Shown here: positions 9,267-16,899 of the stretch, in pieces
Layout of the letters: every line of letters begins with the position of its first letter
How positions within the stretch are numbered: position 1 is the first letter of the stretch
NCBI RefSeq assembly: GCF_001507335.1
Contig: NZ_LMAH01000002.1
Location: 682,001 to 746,000 of the forward strand
Direction: 5' to 3'
DNA length: 64,000 bases
From: Chryseobacterium sp. JAH
Lineage (GTDB): Bacteria; Bacteroidota; Bacteroidia; Flavobacteriales; Weeksellaceae
Program-made: the position numbers and the translations under genes
The notes under the pieces: model-generated
Seen by the model: the letters and a program-made list of their open reading frames with translations, nothing else
Databases searched by the model: none
Told to the model about the DNA's origin: nothing

Positions 9267-9301
9267 AAAAAAACTCACAATAGAATTGTGAGTTTTTTTT
9301 T
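9267..9301 (+). terminator. Rho-independent terminator of the first tRNA run
   Basis: A perfect 9-bp stem ACTCACAAT/ATTGTGAGT with loop AGA (9273-9293) is followed by a run of Ts, right after tRNA-Arg. Confidence 0.85.
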
Positions 9302-9320
9302 GCTTTACACTAGAACACTC

Positions 9321-9692
9321 TTAATACCAAGTCTGAAATCCTTTAATTGTAAATTCTGATTTTAAGAAAATATACTGAGTATTTATTTTTAAACATTTCT
9401 GAGAATTCGTAATGTAAATGGATTTATTTTGGAAAAAGAAAAACCCATCTTTCCTTACATTAAAATCACACTCATCAACATTCATTTTTATTAATTCAGC
9501 CTTCAAACTTTCACCTATATTTTCAATTCCGTTTTGAGAGTAATTCTTATTGGATGTATGCTCTAAATTTTTAATATCCTTTATTGTTATTTTTGAGAAG
9601 GCTTCATATAATTTTTTTTCGACATTTAAATTTATAATAAATGACATTAAAACTATAAATAACAGTGAAAATCTTATTAATATTTTTTTCAT
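9321..9692 (-). CDS. Small hypothetical exported/membrane-anchored protein
   Basis: The 123-residue product starts with MKKILIRFSLLFIVLMSFII, a signal peptide or membrane anchor. The rest is polar, with two cysteines (DECDFNVRK and NSQKCLKIN) and no recognisable domain. The frame stays open for seven codons upstream, but the ATG at 9692 starts the hydrophobic segment directly. The gene lies between two copies of the tRNA-Pro/tRNA-Arg pair and is transcribed against them, so it may have arrived with, or been trapped by, the duplication. Function unknown. Confidence 0.6.
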   Translation of the reverse strand: MKKILIRFSLLFIVLMSFIINLNVEKKLYEAFSKITIKDIKNLEHTSNKNYSQNGIENIGESLKAELIKMNVDECDFNVRKDGFFFFQNKSIYITNSQKCLKINTQYIFLKSEFTIKGFQTWY

Positions 9693-9807
9693 TTTTGAAA
9701 CGAGGTAAATCAATGATTCTTAGCAAGGTAAAGTTAATATTAAATATGATTAAAAATCTTAATTAAAACTTATTTTACATTTTATTTTTTAATTACAAAA
9801 AAAACTC

Positions 9808-9815
9808 TATCTTTG
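9808..9815 (+). promoter_or_regulatory. Putative -7 box of the second tRNA pair
   Basis: TATCTTTG is an exact TAnnTTTG match 45 bp before the second tRNA-Pro. That is nearly the same distance as in the first run (46 bp before tRNA-Ser), which supports a separate transcription unit. Confidence 0.5.
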
Positions 9816-9860
9816 CACCCACAAAAAACAAGGTAATATTTGTTTTAGATGACCTTTTAT

Positions 9861-9935
9861 CGGGGCGTAGCGTAGTCCGGTCATCGCGCCTGGTTTGGGA
9901 CCAGGAGGTCGCAGGTTCGAATCCTGCCGCCCCGA
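9861..9935 (+). tRNA. tRNA-Pro (TGG), copy 2
   Basis: It is identical to the tRNA-Pro at 9086-9160 over all 75 nt, with anticodon TGG. Confidence 0.95.
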
Positions 9936-9964
9936 CTTTTAAGTAATTTCACAAAATTACAAAT

Positions 9965-10038
9965 GGGTGCGTAGCTCAGCTGGATAGAGCATCTGCCTTC
10001 TAAGCAGACGGTCTCAGGTTCGAATCCTGACGCGCTCA
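9965..10038 (+). tRNA. tRNA-Arg (TCT), copy 2
   Basis: It is identical to the tRNA-Arg at 9192-9265. It is separated from tRNA-Pro by a 29-nt spacer that, like the 31-nt spacer in copy 1, forms a GTAATTT/AAATTAC stem. Confidence 0.95.
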
Positions 10039-10040
10039 CT

Positions 10041-10074
10041 AAAAAGAGAAATCAGTATTGGTTTCTCTTTTTTA
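10041..10074 (+). terminator. Rho-independent terminator of the second tRNA run
   Basis: AAAAAGAGAAA at 10041-10051 pairs with TTTCTCTTTTT, followed by T/A-rich sequence, directly after tRNA-Arg copy 2. The sequence is unrelated to the terminator of copy 1. Confidence 0.75.
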
Positions 10075-10143
10075 TTTCTACATCATGCGTCTCTGCAATA
10101 TACTTTCCTTTGACCTTACCTCTATAATTATATTATTCAAAAG

Positions 10144-10992
10144 CTAGTGGCTAGAATAAACCTTCGAACTTTCCCAACCAATTATCAGCTGTTTCCTGTC
10201 ACTTCCCCACATATAACCTCCTATTTTTCCCGAAGATTGGATCACCCTATGACAAGGAATCAAAAACGCTACAGGATTACTTCCTATTGCTGTTCCCACC
10301 GCTCTTGAGGCTTTCGGATTTCCAATTTTATCAGCTAAGTTTCCATAAGTTGATAATTTCCCCATCGGAATAGTGAGTAAACTTTCCCAAACTTTGAGCT
10401 GAAAATCAGTTCCTTTCAAATGTAATTTAATCGTATTAAGTTTTGACCAATCTTTAGTGAAAATTGACAGAGCATTTCCCTGAAAACCATCCTGTTTTTC
10501 AGAAAAAGAGGCATTGGGAAACTTACTTTCTAAATCTCCAAATCCGTTTTCTTTATTTTCTGTGAAAGCCATATAGCAGATTCCTTTATAGGTAGAAGCT
10601 ATGATAATTTCCCCAAACGGACTTTTATAAAAACTGTAGTTGATATTTAGATGCTTTCCGCCATTTTTATATTCTGCCGGTGACATTCCTTCAATGTTCA
10701 CAAATAAGTCATGTAATCTGCTCGTACTTGAAAGCCCGGTCTCTAAAGCTGCATCAAACAGCGTTGCTTTTTCTTCTTTCAATAACTTTTTTGCGTGCCC
10801 AAGACTGATGAACTGCAGAAACTTCTTCGGACTTGTTCCCGCCCAATCGGTAAATATTTTCTGAAAATATGCAGGACTTAGATTAACCTTCTCAGCCACC
10901 TCATCCAAATTCGGCTGAAGTTTAAAATTACTCTGAATAAATTCAATTGCTTTAGCAATTCTTTGATAATCTATTTCGTCCTGTGTTGGCAT
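10144..10992 (-). CDS. AraC-type regulator fused to methylated-DNA--protein-cysteine methyltransferase (Ada-like)
   Basis: From the ATG at 10992 the product has 282 residues. An AraC/XylS helix-turn-helix pair (about 8-112, LDEVAEKVNLSPAYFQKIF and SSTSRLHDLF) is followed by an O6-alkylguanine transferase domain with the acceptor Cys247 in IPCHRV (245-250) and SRAVGTAIGSNP before it. It should repair O6-methylguanine by suicidal transfer and may also act as a regulator. The N-terminal zinc methyl-phosphotriester domain of E. coli Ada is missing, so phosphotriester sensing is not expected here. The upstream codons to 11046 are open but unlike the family. Confidence 0.9.
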   Translation of the reverse strand: MPTQDEIDYQRIAKAIEFIQSNFKLQPNLDEVAEKVNLSPAYFQKIFTDWAGTSPKKFLQFISLGHAKKLLKEEKATLFDAALETGLSSTSRLHDLFVNIEGMSPAEYKNGGKHLNINYSFYKSPFGEIIIASTYKGICYMAFTENKENGFGDLESKFPNASFSEKQDGFQGNALSIFTKDWSKLNTIKLHLKGTDFQLKVWESLLTIPMGKLSTYGNLADKIGNPKASRAVGTAIGSNPVAFLIPCHRVIQSSGKIGGYMWGSDRKQLIIGWESSKVYSSH

Positions 10993-11146
10993 TTCATTTA
11001 TTTTATTGTACAAATTTCCAAAGAAAAACTGAATAAAAAAATCCATTTCCTGCGGAAATGCAATATATCCAGCTTTGTAAACATCGTGATCTTACACCAA
11101 ATGCTTAATGAATGAACTCTAACCAAAGAAGTTCATAATAAAACTT

Positions 11147-11154
11147 TATTTTTG
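11147..11154 (+). promoter_or_regulatory. Putative -7 box of the HAD gene
   Basis: TATTTTTG (TAnnTTTG) ends 15 bp before the ATG at 11170. No clear -33 box is present. Confidence 0.4.
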
Positions 11155-11169
11155 CATAAAATAAAGTTT

Positions 11170-11832
11170 ATGTCATTAAAAGCTGTGCTGTTCGATATGG
11201 ATGGCGTTATTGTAGATACAGAACCCCTGCACAGAAAAGCGTATTTTAAAACATTTAATCAACTGGGAATCGACGTTTCCGAAGAACTTTACACCTCTCT
11301 GACGGGTGCTTCAACGAAAAGAGTTTGCGATACTTTAATTGATACATTCAGTCTTTCTCAAACCTATGAAGAAATTGCTGCAATCAAAAGAGCTCATTTT
11401 AAAGATTACTTTTATAATGACCATGAATTTGATTTGATTTCTGGAGTAAGAGAATTGATTCAGCATTATTACGAAAACGGAGTTACTTTAATCCTGGCTT
11501 CATCAGCAACGATGACCACCATTAATATGGTTTTTGAAAAGTTTGAACTTGAAAAATACTTCAGTGGAAAAATCAGCGGTGCCGATTTAAAAGAATCAAA
11601 ACCTCACCCTGAAATTTTCATTAAGGCAGCTGAAATGGCAAATGAGTCTATTGACAACTGTATGGTCATTGAAGATTCTACCAATGGAATTTTAGCAGCT
11701 CACAGAGCAGAAATTTTCTGTTCAGCTTATAAAAGCTTTCATACCCACAATCAGGACTACAGCCTAGCAAATATGGTGGTTTCAGATTACTCTGACTTGG
11801 AAATTGATAAGATTTCAACATATTTCAAATAA
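11170..11832 (+). CDS. HAD-superfamily phosphatase, beta-phosphoglucomutase-like
   Basis: The 220-residue product begins MSLKAVLFDMDGVIVD, with the nucleophile Asp9 and acid/base Asp11 of motif I. It then has the alpha-helical cap, ILASSATM for motif II (Ser), ESKPHPEIF for motif III (Lys) and VIEDSTNGI for the metal-binding motif IV. This is the layout of the beta-phosphoglucomutase/phosphatase branch of HAD proteins. The exact phosphosugar substrate is not known. The frame is open from a TTG at 11152, but the ATG at 11170 matches the family start and the -7 box. Confidence 0.88.
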   Translation: MSLKAVLFDMDGVIVDTEPLHRKAYFKTFNQLGIDVSEELYTSLTGASTKRVCDTLIDTFSLSQTYEEIAAIKRAHFKDYFYNDHEFDLISGVRELIQHYYENGVTLILASSATMTTINMVFEKFELEKYFSGKISGADLKESKPHPEIFIKAAEMANESIDNCMVIEDSTNGILAAHRAEIFCSAYKSFHTHNQDYSLANMVVSDYSDLEIDKISTYFK

Positions 11833-11868
11833 AAAGATGGCTCTCACAAATTTGAGAGCCATCTTTTT
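11831..11868 (+). terminator. Strong terminator after the HAD gene, possibly two-directional
   Basis: A perfect 16-bp stem starting AAAAAGATGGCTCTCA and ending in five Ts lies just after the stop codon. Being flanked by As and Ts, it could also stop transcripts of the convergent arginine decarboxylase gene. Confidence 0.88.
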
Positions 11869-11963
11869 ATACATTTTGACTAAAGCCAATCGAATTTATT
11901 ATCTTTTATAAAACGGGCTTCCTCCGACAAGCTCAGGATGGCATACCCATTCCATTGAATGAT

Positions 11964-13355
11964 TTAGTATCCTAAAATCTTCAAAATATCTTCAGGTTCC
12001 TGTCTTTCTCTAAAGATTTCATATTGGAATTCTCCATTTTCGTCTTTCTGGATCAGAATATGTCTTGGTTGAGGCATCAAACAGTGGTGAACTCCGCCAT
12101 AACCACCAATTGTTTCCTGATATGCTCCCGTATGGAAAAAACCGATATATAGAGGTTTTGTATCGCTGAAAACAGGTAGATAAATGGCATTGGTATGCTG
12201 CTCAGAATTATAGTAATCATCTGAGTCACAAGTTAATCCACCCAAGAAAACTCTTTCATAAGAATCTTCCCAACGGTTTAGAGGAAGCATTATAAAGTGC
12301 CTTGAAATCGCCCAGGTATCAGGAAGAGTAGTCATGAAAGATGAATCAATCATGTTCCATTTTTCTCTGTCGTTCTGACGTTTCTGAGAAATGATTTTAT
12401 ATAAATTCGCACCGCTTTCACCAACAGTAAAGCTTCCGAATTCAGTATAAATATTCGGTTCTTCCACTCCTTCTTCTTCACAGAATTTCTTGATCTGAGA
12501 AACGATTTCTTCTACCATGTATTGATAATCGTAATCGAAATTCAGAGAAGTTTTAATTGGAAAGCCACCACCGATATTCAGTGAGTTCACTTCCGGAGCA
12601 ATTTTCTTCAAACGTGCATACACACGAAGACATTTATACAATTCATTCCAGTAATACGCTGTGTCTTTGATTCCGGTGTTGATGAAAAAGTGAAGCATTT
12701 TCAACCTTGCGTTCGGATGCTCAGCAATTTTCTGAGAATAGTAAGGGATAATATCTTTATATCCGATCCCTAATCTTGAGGTATAGAATTCAAACTTCGG
12801 TTCTTCCTCAGAAGCGATTCTGATTCCGATATCGAAAGTAGTGTCTATACTTTCAGTTAATTTATCAAGCTCTCTGTAGTTATCCAAAATAGGAGTAATA
12901 TTTTCAAAACCACTGTTGATCATATCTGAAATTTTCGCCAGATAATCATCGGTTTTAAAACCATTGCAGATCACTTCAATATCTTTGGTCACTTTACCTT
13001 CGTTGTAAAGAGATTTTACAATATCCATGTCGTAAGCAGAAGAAGTTTCAATGGAAATATCATTCTTCAAAGCTTCTTCAATTACAAATTTGAAATGGCT
13101 GGATTTTGTACAATAACAGTATCTGTAGTTTTTTTTGTAATCGATTTTCTCAAAAGCTTCCTTAAACCAGCCTTTTGCTTTCTGAATATTTTGAGAAATC
13201 TTCGGGAGGTAACTTACCTTAAGAGGCGTTCCAAACTTTTCAACAACTTCCATCAAAGGGATATCGTGAAAAGACAAATTGTTCTCAGAAACATTGAATT
13301 CTTCCGTTGGAAAATACAATGTCTGATCAATAAGTTCCGAGTATTTTATTTTCAT
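11964..13355 (-). CDS. speA: Arginine decarboxylase, biosynthetic (alanine racemase-fold)
   Basis: The 463-residue PLP enzyme of fold type III carries the PLP-binding lysine in YCYCTKSSHFKFV (about 83). It also has the phosphate-binding LNIGGGFP glycine loop, EFGSFTVGESGA, and the late cysteine region GLTCDSDDYY. The C-terminal HTGAYQE is typical of this decarboxylase group. It should convert arginine to agmatine for polyamine synthesis. It is shorter than E. coli SpeA (658), as in other Flavobacteriia, lacking the inserted helical domain. Diaminopimelate or ornithine decarboxylase are less likely alternatives. Confidence 0.82.
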   Translation of the reverse strand: MKIKYSELIDQTLYFPTEEFNVSENNLSFHDIPLMEVVEKFGTPLKVSYLPKISQNIQKAKGWFKEAFEKIDYKKNYRYCYCTKSSHFKFVIEEALKNDISIETSSAYDMDIVKSLYNEGKVTKDIEVICNGFKTDDYLAKISDMINSGFENITPILDNYRELDKLTESIDTTFDIGIRIASEEEPKFEFYTSRLGIGYKDIIPYYSQKIAEHPNARLKMLHFFINTGIKDTAYYWNELYKCLRVYARLKKIAPEVNSLNIGGGFPIKTSLNFDYDYQYMVEEIVSQIKKFCEEEGVEEPNIYTEFGSFTVGESGANLYKIISQKRQNDREKWNMIDSSFMTTLPDTWAISRHFIMLPLNRWEDSYERVFLGGLTCDSDDYYNSEQHTNAIYLPVFSDTKPLYIGFFHTGAYQETIGGYGGVHHCLMPQPRHILIQKDENGEFQYEIFRERQEPEDILKILGY

Positions 13356-13473
13356 TTTTTGACAAGTGAATTAAGAATGCAAAATTGCTAAAAAAGTTTG
13401 ATTTTTTAGTTTAAATTTTCTTAAAGTTTTCACAGATTTGAAATTAGTAAAATCGTTATTTTCTATGTAAAAA

Positions 13474-14103
13474 TCATAGATAATTTCGACCAACAAACAA
13501 GAGTAAATCTCCTTTTTGATATTCAATAGAAACATCATCTTCAACCGCAAAATTTCTCGTCCCGATTCTTGTGGTAATATTCAGATTTTCATTAGTTAAT
13601 GGCCAGTTCAGACCATTCGTTATTACCCCTTCAACATTCGGAAAAGGATACAGTGAAATGAGTTTATTTTTCACATCCTTTAAAACAATTTTTTTTGGAA
13701 TAAAAAAATACTCAGAAAATTCATCATGAAATTTGATCTTTAAATTTTCTTTGAAGCTGTAAGCAACCGTGAGATTTCCTAAAAAATGATCCTGCTCTCC
13801 TCCACTTCCGCCAAAAACATCGATGTCTTTAAATCCTTTTTCCAAAATAATCTCTAAAGCTTTATGAAAATCGGTTTTTTCCTGATCCGGAGTGTAAATG
13901 AATTTATCTTCATATACATTTTCGTCAGCTCCCGAATGCGAGTCAAAATCACCAGAGATGAAATCTAATTTTTCTAAAGGAAAATCAAGCTCTTTCAAAT
14001 AGTGAAATGCGCCGTCTGTACACGCAATAAGACCGTATTTTTCAGGATTTGGAAATGATTTCGGAGCGTCACCATTAATGAAAAGTAATACTTTATCTTT
14101 CAT
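13474..14103 (-). CDS. Thiamine pyrophosphokinase
   Basis: The 209-residue protein has the catalytic Asp cluster of thiamine diphosphokinases: ACTDGAFHYL (27-36), SGDFDSH (50-56) and TPDQEKTDFHKALE in the middle, followed by the C-terminal thiamine-binding beta domain (ISLYPFPNVEGVITNGLNWPL, then GDLLLFVG). It makes thiamine diphosphate from thiamine and ATP. Its start overlaps the end of the cobalamin adenosyltransferase gene by 11 bp, so the two cofactor genes are probably translated together. Confidence 0.88.
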   Translation of the reverse strand: MKDKVLLFINGDAPKSFPNPEKYGLIACTDGAFHYLKELDFPLEKLDFISGDFDSHSGADENVYEDKFIYTPDQEKTDFHKALEIILEKGFKDIDVFGGSGGEQDHFLGNLTVAYSFKENLKIKFHDEFSEYFFIPKKIVLKDVKNKLISLYPFPNVEGVITNGLNWPLTNENLNITTRIGTRNFAVEDDVSIEYQKGDLLLFVGRNYL

Positions 14104-14662
14104 TAGGATTCCAATATTCTTCCGGTTCGTCGTTGATTTTTGAAATATATCTTGCCAAGACGAAAAGATAATCTGAAAGTCTGTTTAAATATTTAATCAA
14201 CTCAGGGCGCACTTCTTCAGATTCATTTAAAAAAACCAATGAACGTTCTGCTCTTCTGCAAATCGTTCTTGCAGCGTGTAAAAAAGTAGCAGATTTTCCG
14301 CCTCCGGGAAGAATGAAATATTGTAAAGGCTCTAATTTTTCTTCAAAAGCATCCATCCAATTTTCGAGTTCTTCAATTTCTGTATCGGAAATAATTAATG
14401 GAAGTCGAGATTTCCCGTTCGCCAGCATCAGTTTATCCACTGGAGTTGCAGCCTCTGAACCGACTGTAAATAGATCAAACTGAATTTTCTTCAGTTGTTT
14501 CAGGACCTCCTCATCCGTAATATGGCTTTTTGAAATTCCGATAAACGAATTAAGTTCATCAATATTTCCGTAGCTGTCAACTCTCGCACTGGCTTTTGAA
14601 ACTCTGGTTCCTCCATATAAAGCGGTTTGTCCTTTATCTCCTGTTTTGGTATAAATCTTCAT
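14093..14662 (-). CDS. Cob(I)alamin adenosyltransferase, PduO type
   Basis: The 189-residue product starts MKIYTKTGDKGQTALYGG, the ATP-binding N-terminus of PduO-type corrinoid adenosyltransferases. It also has RVDSYGNIDELNSFIG and the C-terminal RTICRRAERSLVFL helix with the conserved Arg/Glu. It converts cob(I)alamin to adenosylcobalamin. Ten extra codons are open upstream to 14692, but the ATG at 14662 matches the family start. The gene leads a two-gene unit with thiamine pyrophosphokinase. Confidence 0.9.
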   Translation of the reverse strand: MKIYTKTGDKGQTALYGGTRVSKASARVDSYGNIDELNSFIGISKSHITDEEVLKQLKKIQFDLFTVGSEAATPVDKLMLANGKSRLPLIISDTEIEELENWMDAFEEKLEPLQYFILPGGGKSATFLHAARTICRRAERSLVFLNESEEVRPELIKYLNRLSDYLFVLARYISKINDEPEEYWNPNER

Positions 14663-14782
14663 TGGTAAAATATAATTATTCTGAATGCCCAATTAATCAC
14701 GGCAGTTTCATCTTACTAAATTAGTTTTTTTTACAAAAAGGAAAAAATGAAAACCCAAATGTTCTGAAAAAAACTGAATTCC
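14663..14782. other. Upstream region of the adenosyltransferase gene
   Basis: This is AT-rich DNA that should hold the promoter of the adenosyltransferase unit. No exact TAnnTTTG box is evident on the minus strand. Confidence 0.35.
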
Positions 14783-14847
14783 TAGCCCGGATAGAAGCGG
14801 CATCCTTTTTTTCAAAAAAAGATACAGCGGATAGCCGGAATAGCTCC
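14783..14847. repeat. Dispersed intergenic element with two GGATAG blocks
   Basis: The segment holds CCCGGATAGAAGCGGCATCC, a T-run/A-run that can fold back on itself, and then AGCGGATAGCCGG. From memory, elements of this type (GGATAGAAGCGGCATCC ... GCGGATAG) recur between genes in Chryseobacterium-like genomes. Only one copy is in the window, so the repeat status rests on recall, not on this sequence. Confidence 0.45.
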
Positions 14848-15065
14848 TAAAAAAAACACTTATTACCCATTACTCATAATAAAAGACCAACCCCGAAAGA
14901 CTGGCCTCATTCAAAATTATTTATCTACCTCTACATATCTACTATTGAAACATTTGTGTATCGGATATCCATCTAACGTGAGAAATATTTAATTATTTGA
15001 AAAAAATTAAAATAATTTTTAAACATCAAAAATCCTACTGACAAACTGTTGTCATCGACCTCAAT
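14848..15065. other. Intergenic DNA with no recognised gene
   Basis: It contains a short imperfect GACCAACCCC/GACTGGCC region followed by AT-rich DNA. No open frame or RNA gene is supported. Confidence 0.35.
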
Positions 15066-15073
15066 TATCTTTG
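15066..15073 (+). promoter_or_regulatory. Putative -7 box of the dinB-like gene
   Basis: TATCTTTG, an exact TAnnTTTG match, ends 30 bp before the ATG at 15104. No -33 TTTG is found at about 20 bp. Confidence 0.45.
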
Positions 15074-15103
15074 TCATAAGATTAACAACTTAAAACAAAA
15101 ATT

Positions 15104-15601
15104 ATGACAACTACAGCAAATGCAACGACACAGTTTATCTCTTCAGCACAGTTATTAGAGCACTGGCAAGGACACAGAAACCTGACAAGAAGAGTCATTG
15201 AAATGTTCCCTGAAAAGGAATTATTCGAATTTTCGATTGGTGGAATGAGACCGTTTGCAAAATTAGCAGTGGAATTAATCAGCATTGCAGGTCCGGCTTT
15301 AAAAGGAATTGTTGAAACACAAATTGAGGAATTTTCTGAAGAAGCTTTTCAACCGAAAACGAAAGAAGAAATTCTTGCAAAGTGGGATTCTGAAACGGAA
15401 GTAATCAATCATTATTTTAATCAGATTTCTGAAGAGCGTTTTCAGGAAACGTTCAACTTATTTGGCCAGTATGAGTTTCCGGTGTATCAGAACATTCTGT
15501 ATTTTGTGGATAACGAAGTGCATCACCGTGGACAAGGTTATGTTTATCTGAGAGCTTTGGGAATTGAACCACCATTTTTCTGGGAAAGATTTAGTCTCTA
15601 A
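15104..15601 (+). CDS. DinB family protein
   Basis: The 165-residue helical-bundle protein has the metal-site histidines expected of the DinB/YfiT superfamily: LEHWQGHRNLTRR at the N-terminus and NEVHHRGQGYVYLRALGIEPP at the C-terminus. Family members are often thiol-dependent transferases or of unknown function, and were named for damage induction in Bacillus. No LexA-type site is evident upstream. It is monocistronic, with a promoter box before it and a terminator after it. Confidence 0.85.
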   Translation: MTTTANATTQFISSAQLLEHWQGHRNLTRRVIEMFPEKELFEFSIGGMRPFAKLAVELISIAGPALKGIVETQIEEFSEEAFQPKTKEEILAKWDSETEVINHYFNQISEERFQETFNLFGQYEFPVYQNILYFVDNEVHHRGQGYVYLRALGIEPPFFWERFSL

Positions 15602-15609
15602 TTAAATTT

Positions 15610-15647
15610 AAAAAAAGCTTTCGGAATTTCTCTGAAAGCTTTTTTTT
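15610..15647 (+). terminator. Terminator after the dinB-like gene
   Basis: An AAAAAAAGCTTTC stem pairs with GAAAGCTTTTTTT (one mismatch near the loop), 8 bp after the stop codon. Confidence 0.8.
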
Positions 15648-15738
15648 ATTTAAAGATCTACAATACTGCCATTTACAATAGGTTTTACAAAAAATTGCAT
15701 CGAGAAATTTTCGATTAAATAGCTGTCAGTGGTTCACT

Positions 15739-15789
15739 GGTTCTCGGTACATTTTTCTACTCTGTGCTGCAAAAATACTCGAACTGACG
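15739..15789 (-). repeat. REP-like unit (copy C), CGTCAGTTCGAGT ... GAGAACC
   Basis: The minus strand reads CGTCAGTTCGAGT, about 18 variable bases, GAAAAAtg, then CCGAGAACC. Two more copies in opposite orientation lie at 37820-37869 and 37919-37959. The conserved ends with variable middle suggest an intergenic palindromic repeat family. Confidence 0.65.
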
Positions 15790-15798
15790 AGTTGAAAT

Positions 15799-16899
15799 CT
15801 AGTCGGGTAATACAGATTGGAAAAATTTTCTGATATTTTCTTTTAGTTTAATAAAAATCTCAGAAGTTCCGAATTCTTTGTTGTCATAGCCAATCGGAAA
15901 TCCTTTTTCAACATATTCGTTGTTTTTATTTACAGTTAATACCTGAAAATCATTATTAACTTCACCTAAATGATCAGTATGAATGTCTAAAAATTTCACA
16001 TGAGCATTTTTAGAAAAATCAAGCTTTTTCAGATCAATGCTTTTTACCTCTTTTTTGAGGTCAGAACGAAAAGTAAGACTCATATTTTTCACATCAATCA
16101 CAGTTTGCCATTCTCCTGCATGAATTGAATTTAAAATATTCCAGGCATACTTAACCGGTTTTTGGTCATATCTGTAGTTTTGCAATAGGTAATACGCACG
16201 GTTGTAACGGTCTTCCCATTTTCCCTGCTGGGCAAAATCAAATTTTTCATCTCCGCCCAAGAAATCAAATTTCTGAGCAGTTTGAAAATCTTTTGTGTAT
16301 TGATTGTTGCATAAAAGTGGCATCGGCATTTCTTTATCCGTAAGCACTTTATATTTTCCGTCAAGCAAAGCGATGGTTGCTGAGTTCCCTTTGGCATCAG
16401 TGACAAAAAAATGACTTCCTGCTGCATTAGGCCACCAGTCGATATTCGGTCCATCATTCAAATGATCTACAACTTCTTTAACAGTTTTATATTGATCTAA
16501 CTGATACTGGATCCACTGTGCCCAAAACATATTCGATTGTTTCGGATTAAAAACTTTCGTGGTTGCTTCGAGATACAGTTCTACAAGAAAAAGTCCTTTT
16601 TCATTGACTCCATAACACGGAAAATCATATCCTAAAAGATTAAAAGTGACGGAACCGTATTTTGAAATCCATTGTTTTTTGGAATTTAAATGGTCTGTCG
16701 TCAGATTTTCCCAGCTGATATTTCTTTTCTGAACATGCCGCTTGTTGACGACAATCATTCCGGGCATTGTTTTCCAGTTTTCATTAAAACCGACCACGCA
16801 ATAATCTTTTCCTTTCAGTAAAAATGCTGAGCAGGCCAATGCAAAAGAGGAGTAAGTAAAAGAAATCAACAGTAAACTTCGTAAAAATAGGGTCTTCAT
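15799..16899 (-). CDS. Exported linear-amide C-N hydrolase (Ntn, choloylglycine hydrolase family)
   Basis: The 366-residue protein has a signal peptide ending in ALA just before Cys23 (CSAFLLKGKDYCVVGFNENW). Cutting there would expose an N-terminal cysteine, the nucleophile of Ntn hydrolases such as penicillin V acylase and bile-salt hydrolase. Conserved parts include GVNEKGLFLVELYLE, NAAGSHFFVTDAKGNSA and the Asn region LLCNNQYTKDF. The amide substrate is unknown. An acyl-homoserine-lactone or bile-type amide cannot be told apart. The ATG follows the TAA of the WYL regulator gene with no gap, so translation is coupled. Confidence 0.82.
   Translation of the reverse strand: MKTLFLRSLLLISFTYSSFALACSAFLLKGKDYCVVGFNENWKTMPGMIVVNKRHVQKRNISWENLTTDHLNSKKQWISKYGSVTFNLLGYDFPCYGVNEKGLFLVELYLEATTKVFNPKQSNMFWAQWIQYQLDQYKTVKEVVDHLNDGPNIDWWPNAAGSHFFVTDAKGNSATIALLDGKYKVLTDKEMPMPLLCNNQYTKDFQTAQKFDFLGGDEKFDFAQQGKWEDRYNRAYYLLQNYRYDQKPVKYAWNILNSIHAGEWQTVIDVKNMSLTFRSDLKKEVKSIDLKKLDFSKNAHVKFLDIHTDHLGEVNNDFQVLTVNKNNEYVEKGFPIGYDNKEFGTSEIFIKLKENIRKFFQSVLPD

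Noticed and set aside
8925-9278. A 117-codon minus-strand open frame reading GFEPATSWSQTRRDDRTTLRP-like sequence
   Set aside because: It runs across the three tRNA genes on the opposite strand. This kind of false protein from tRNA antisense is well known. The tRNAs explain the sequence fully.
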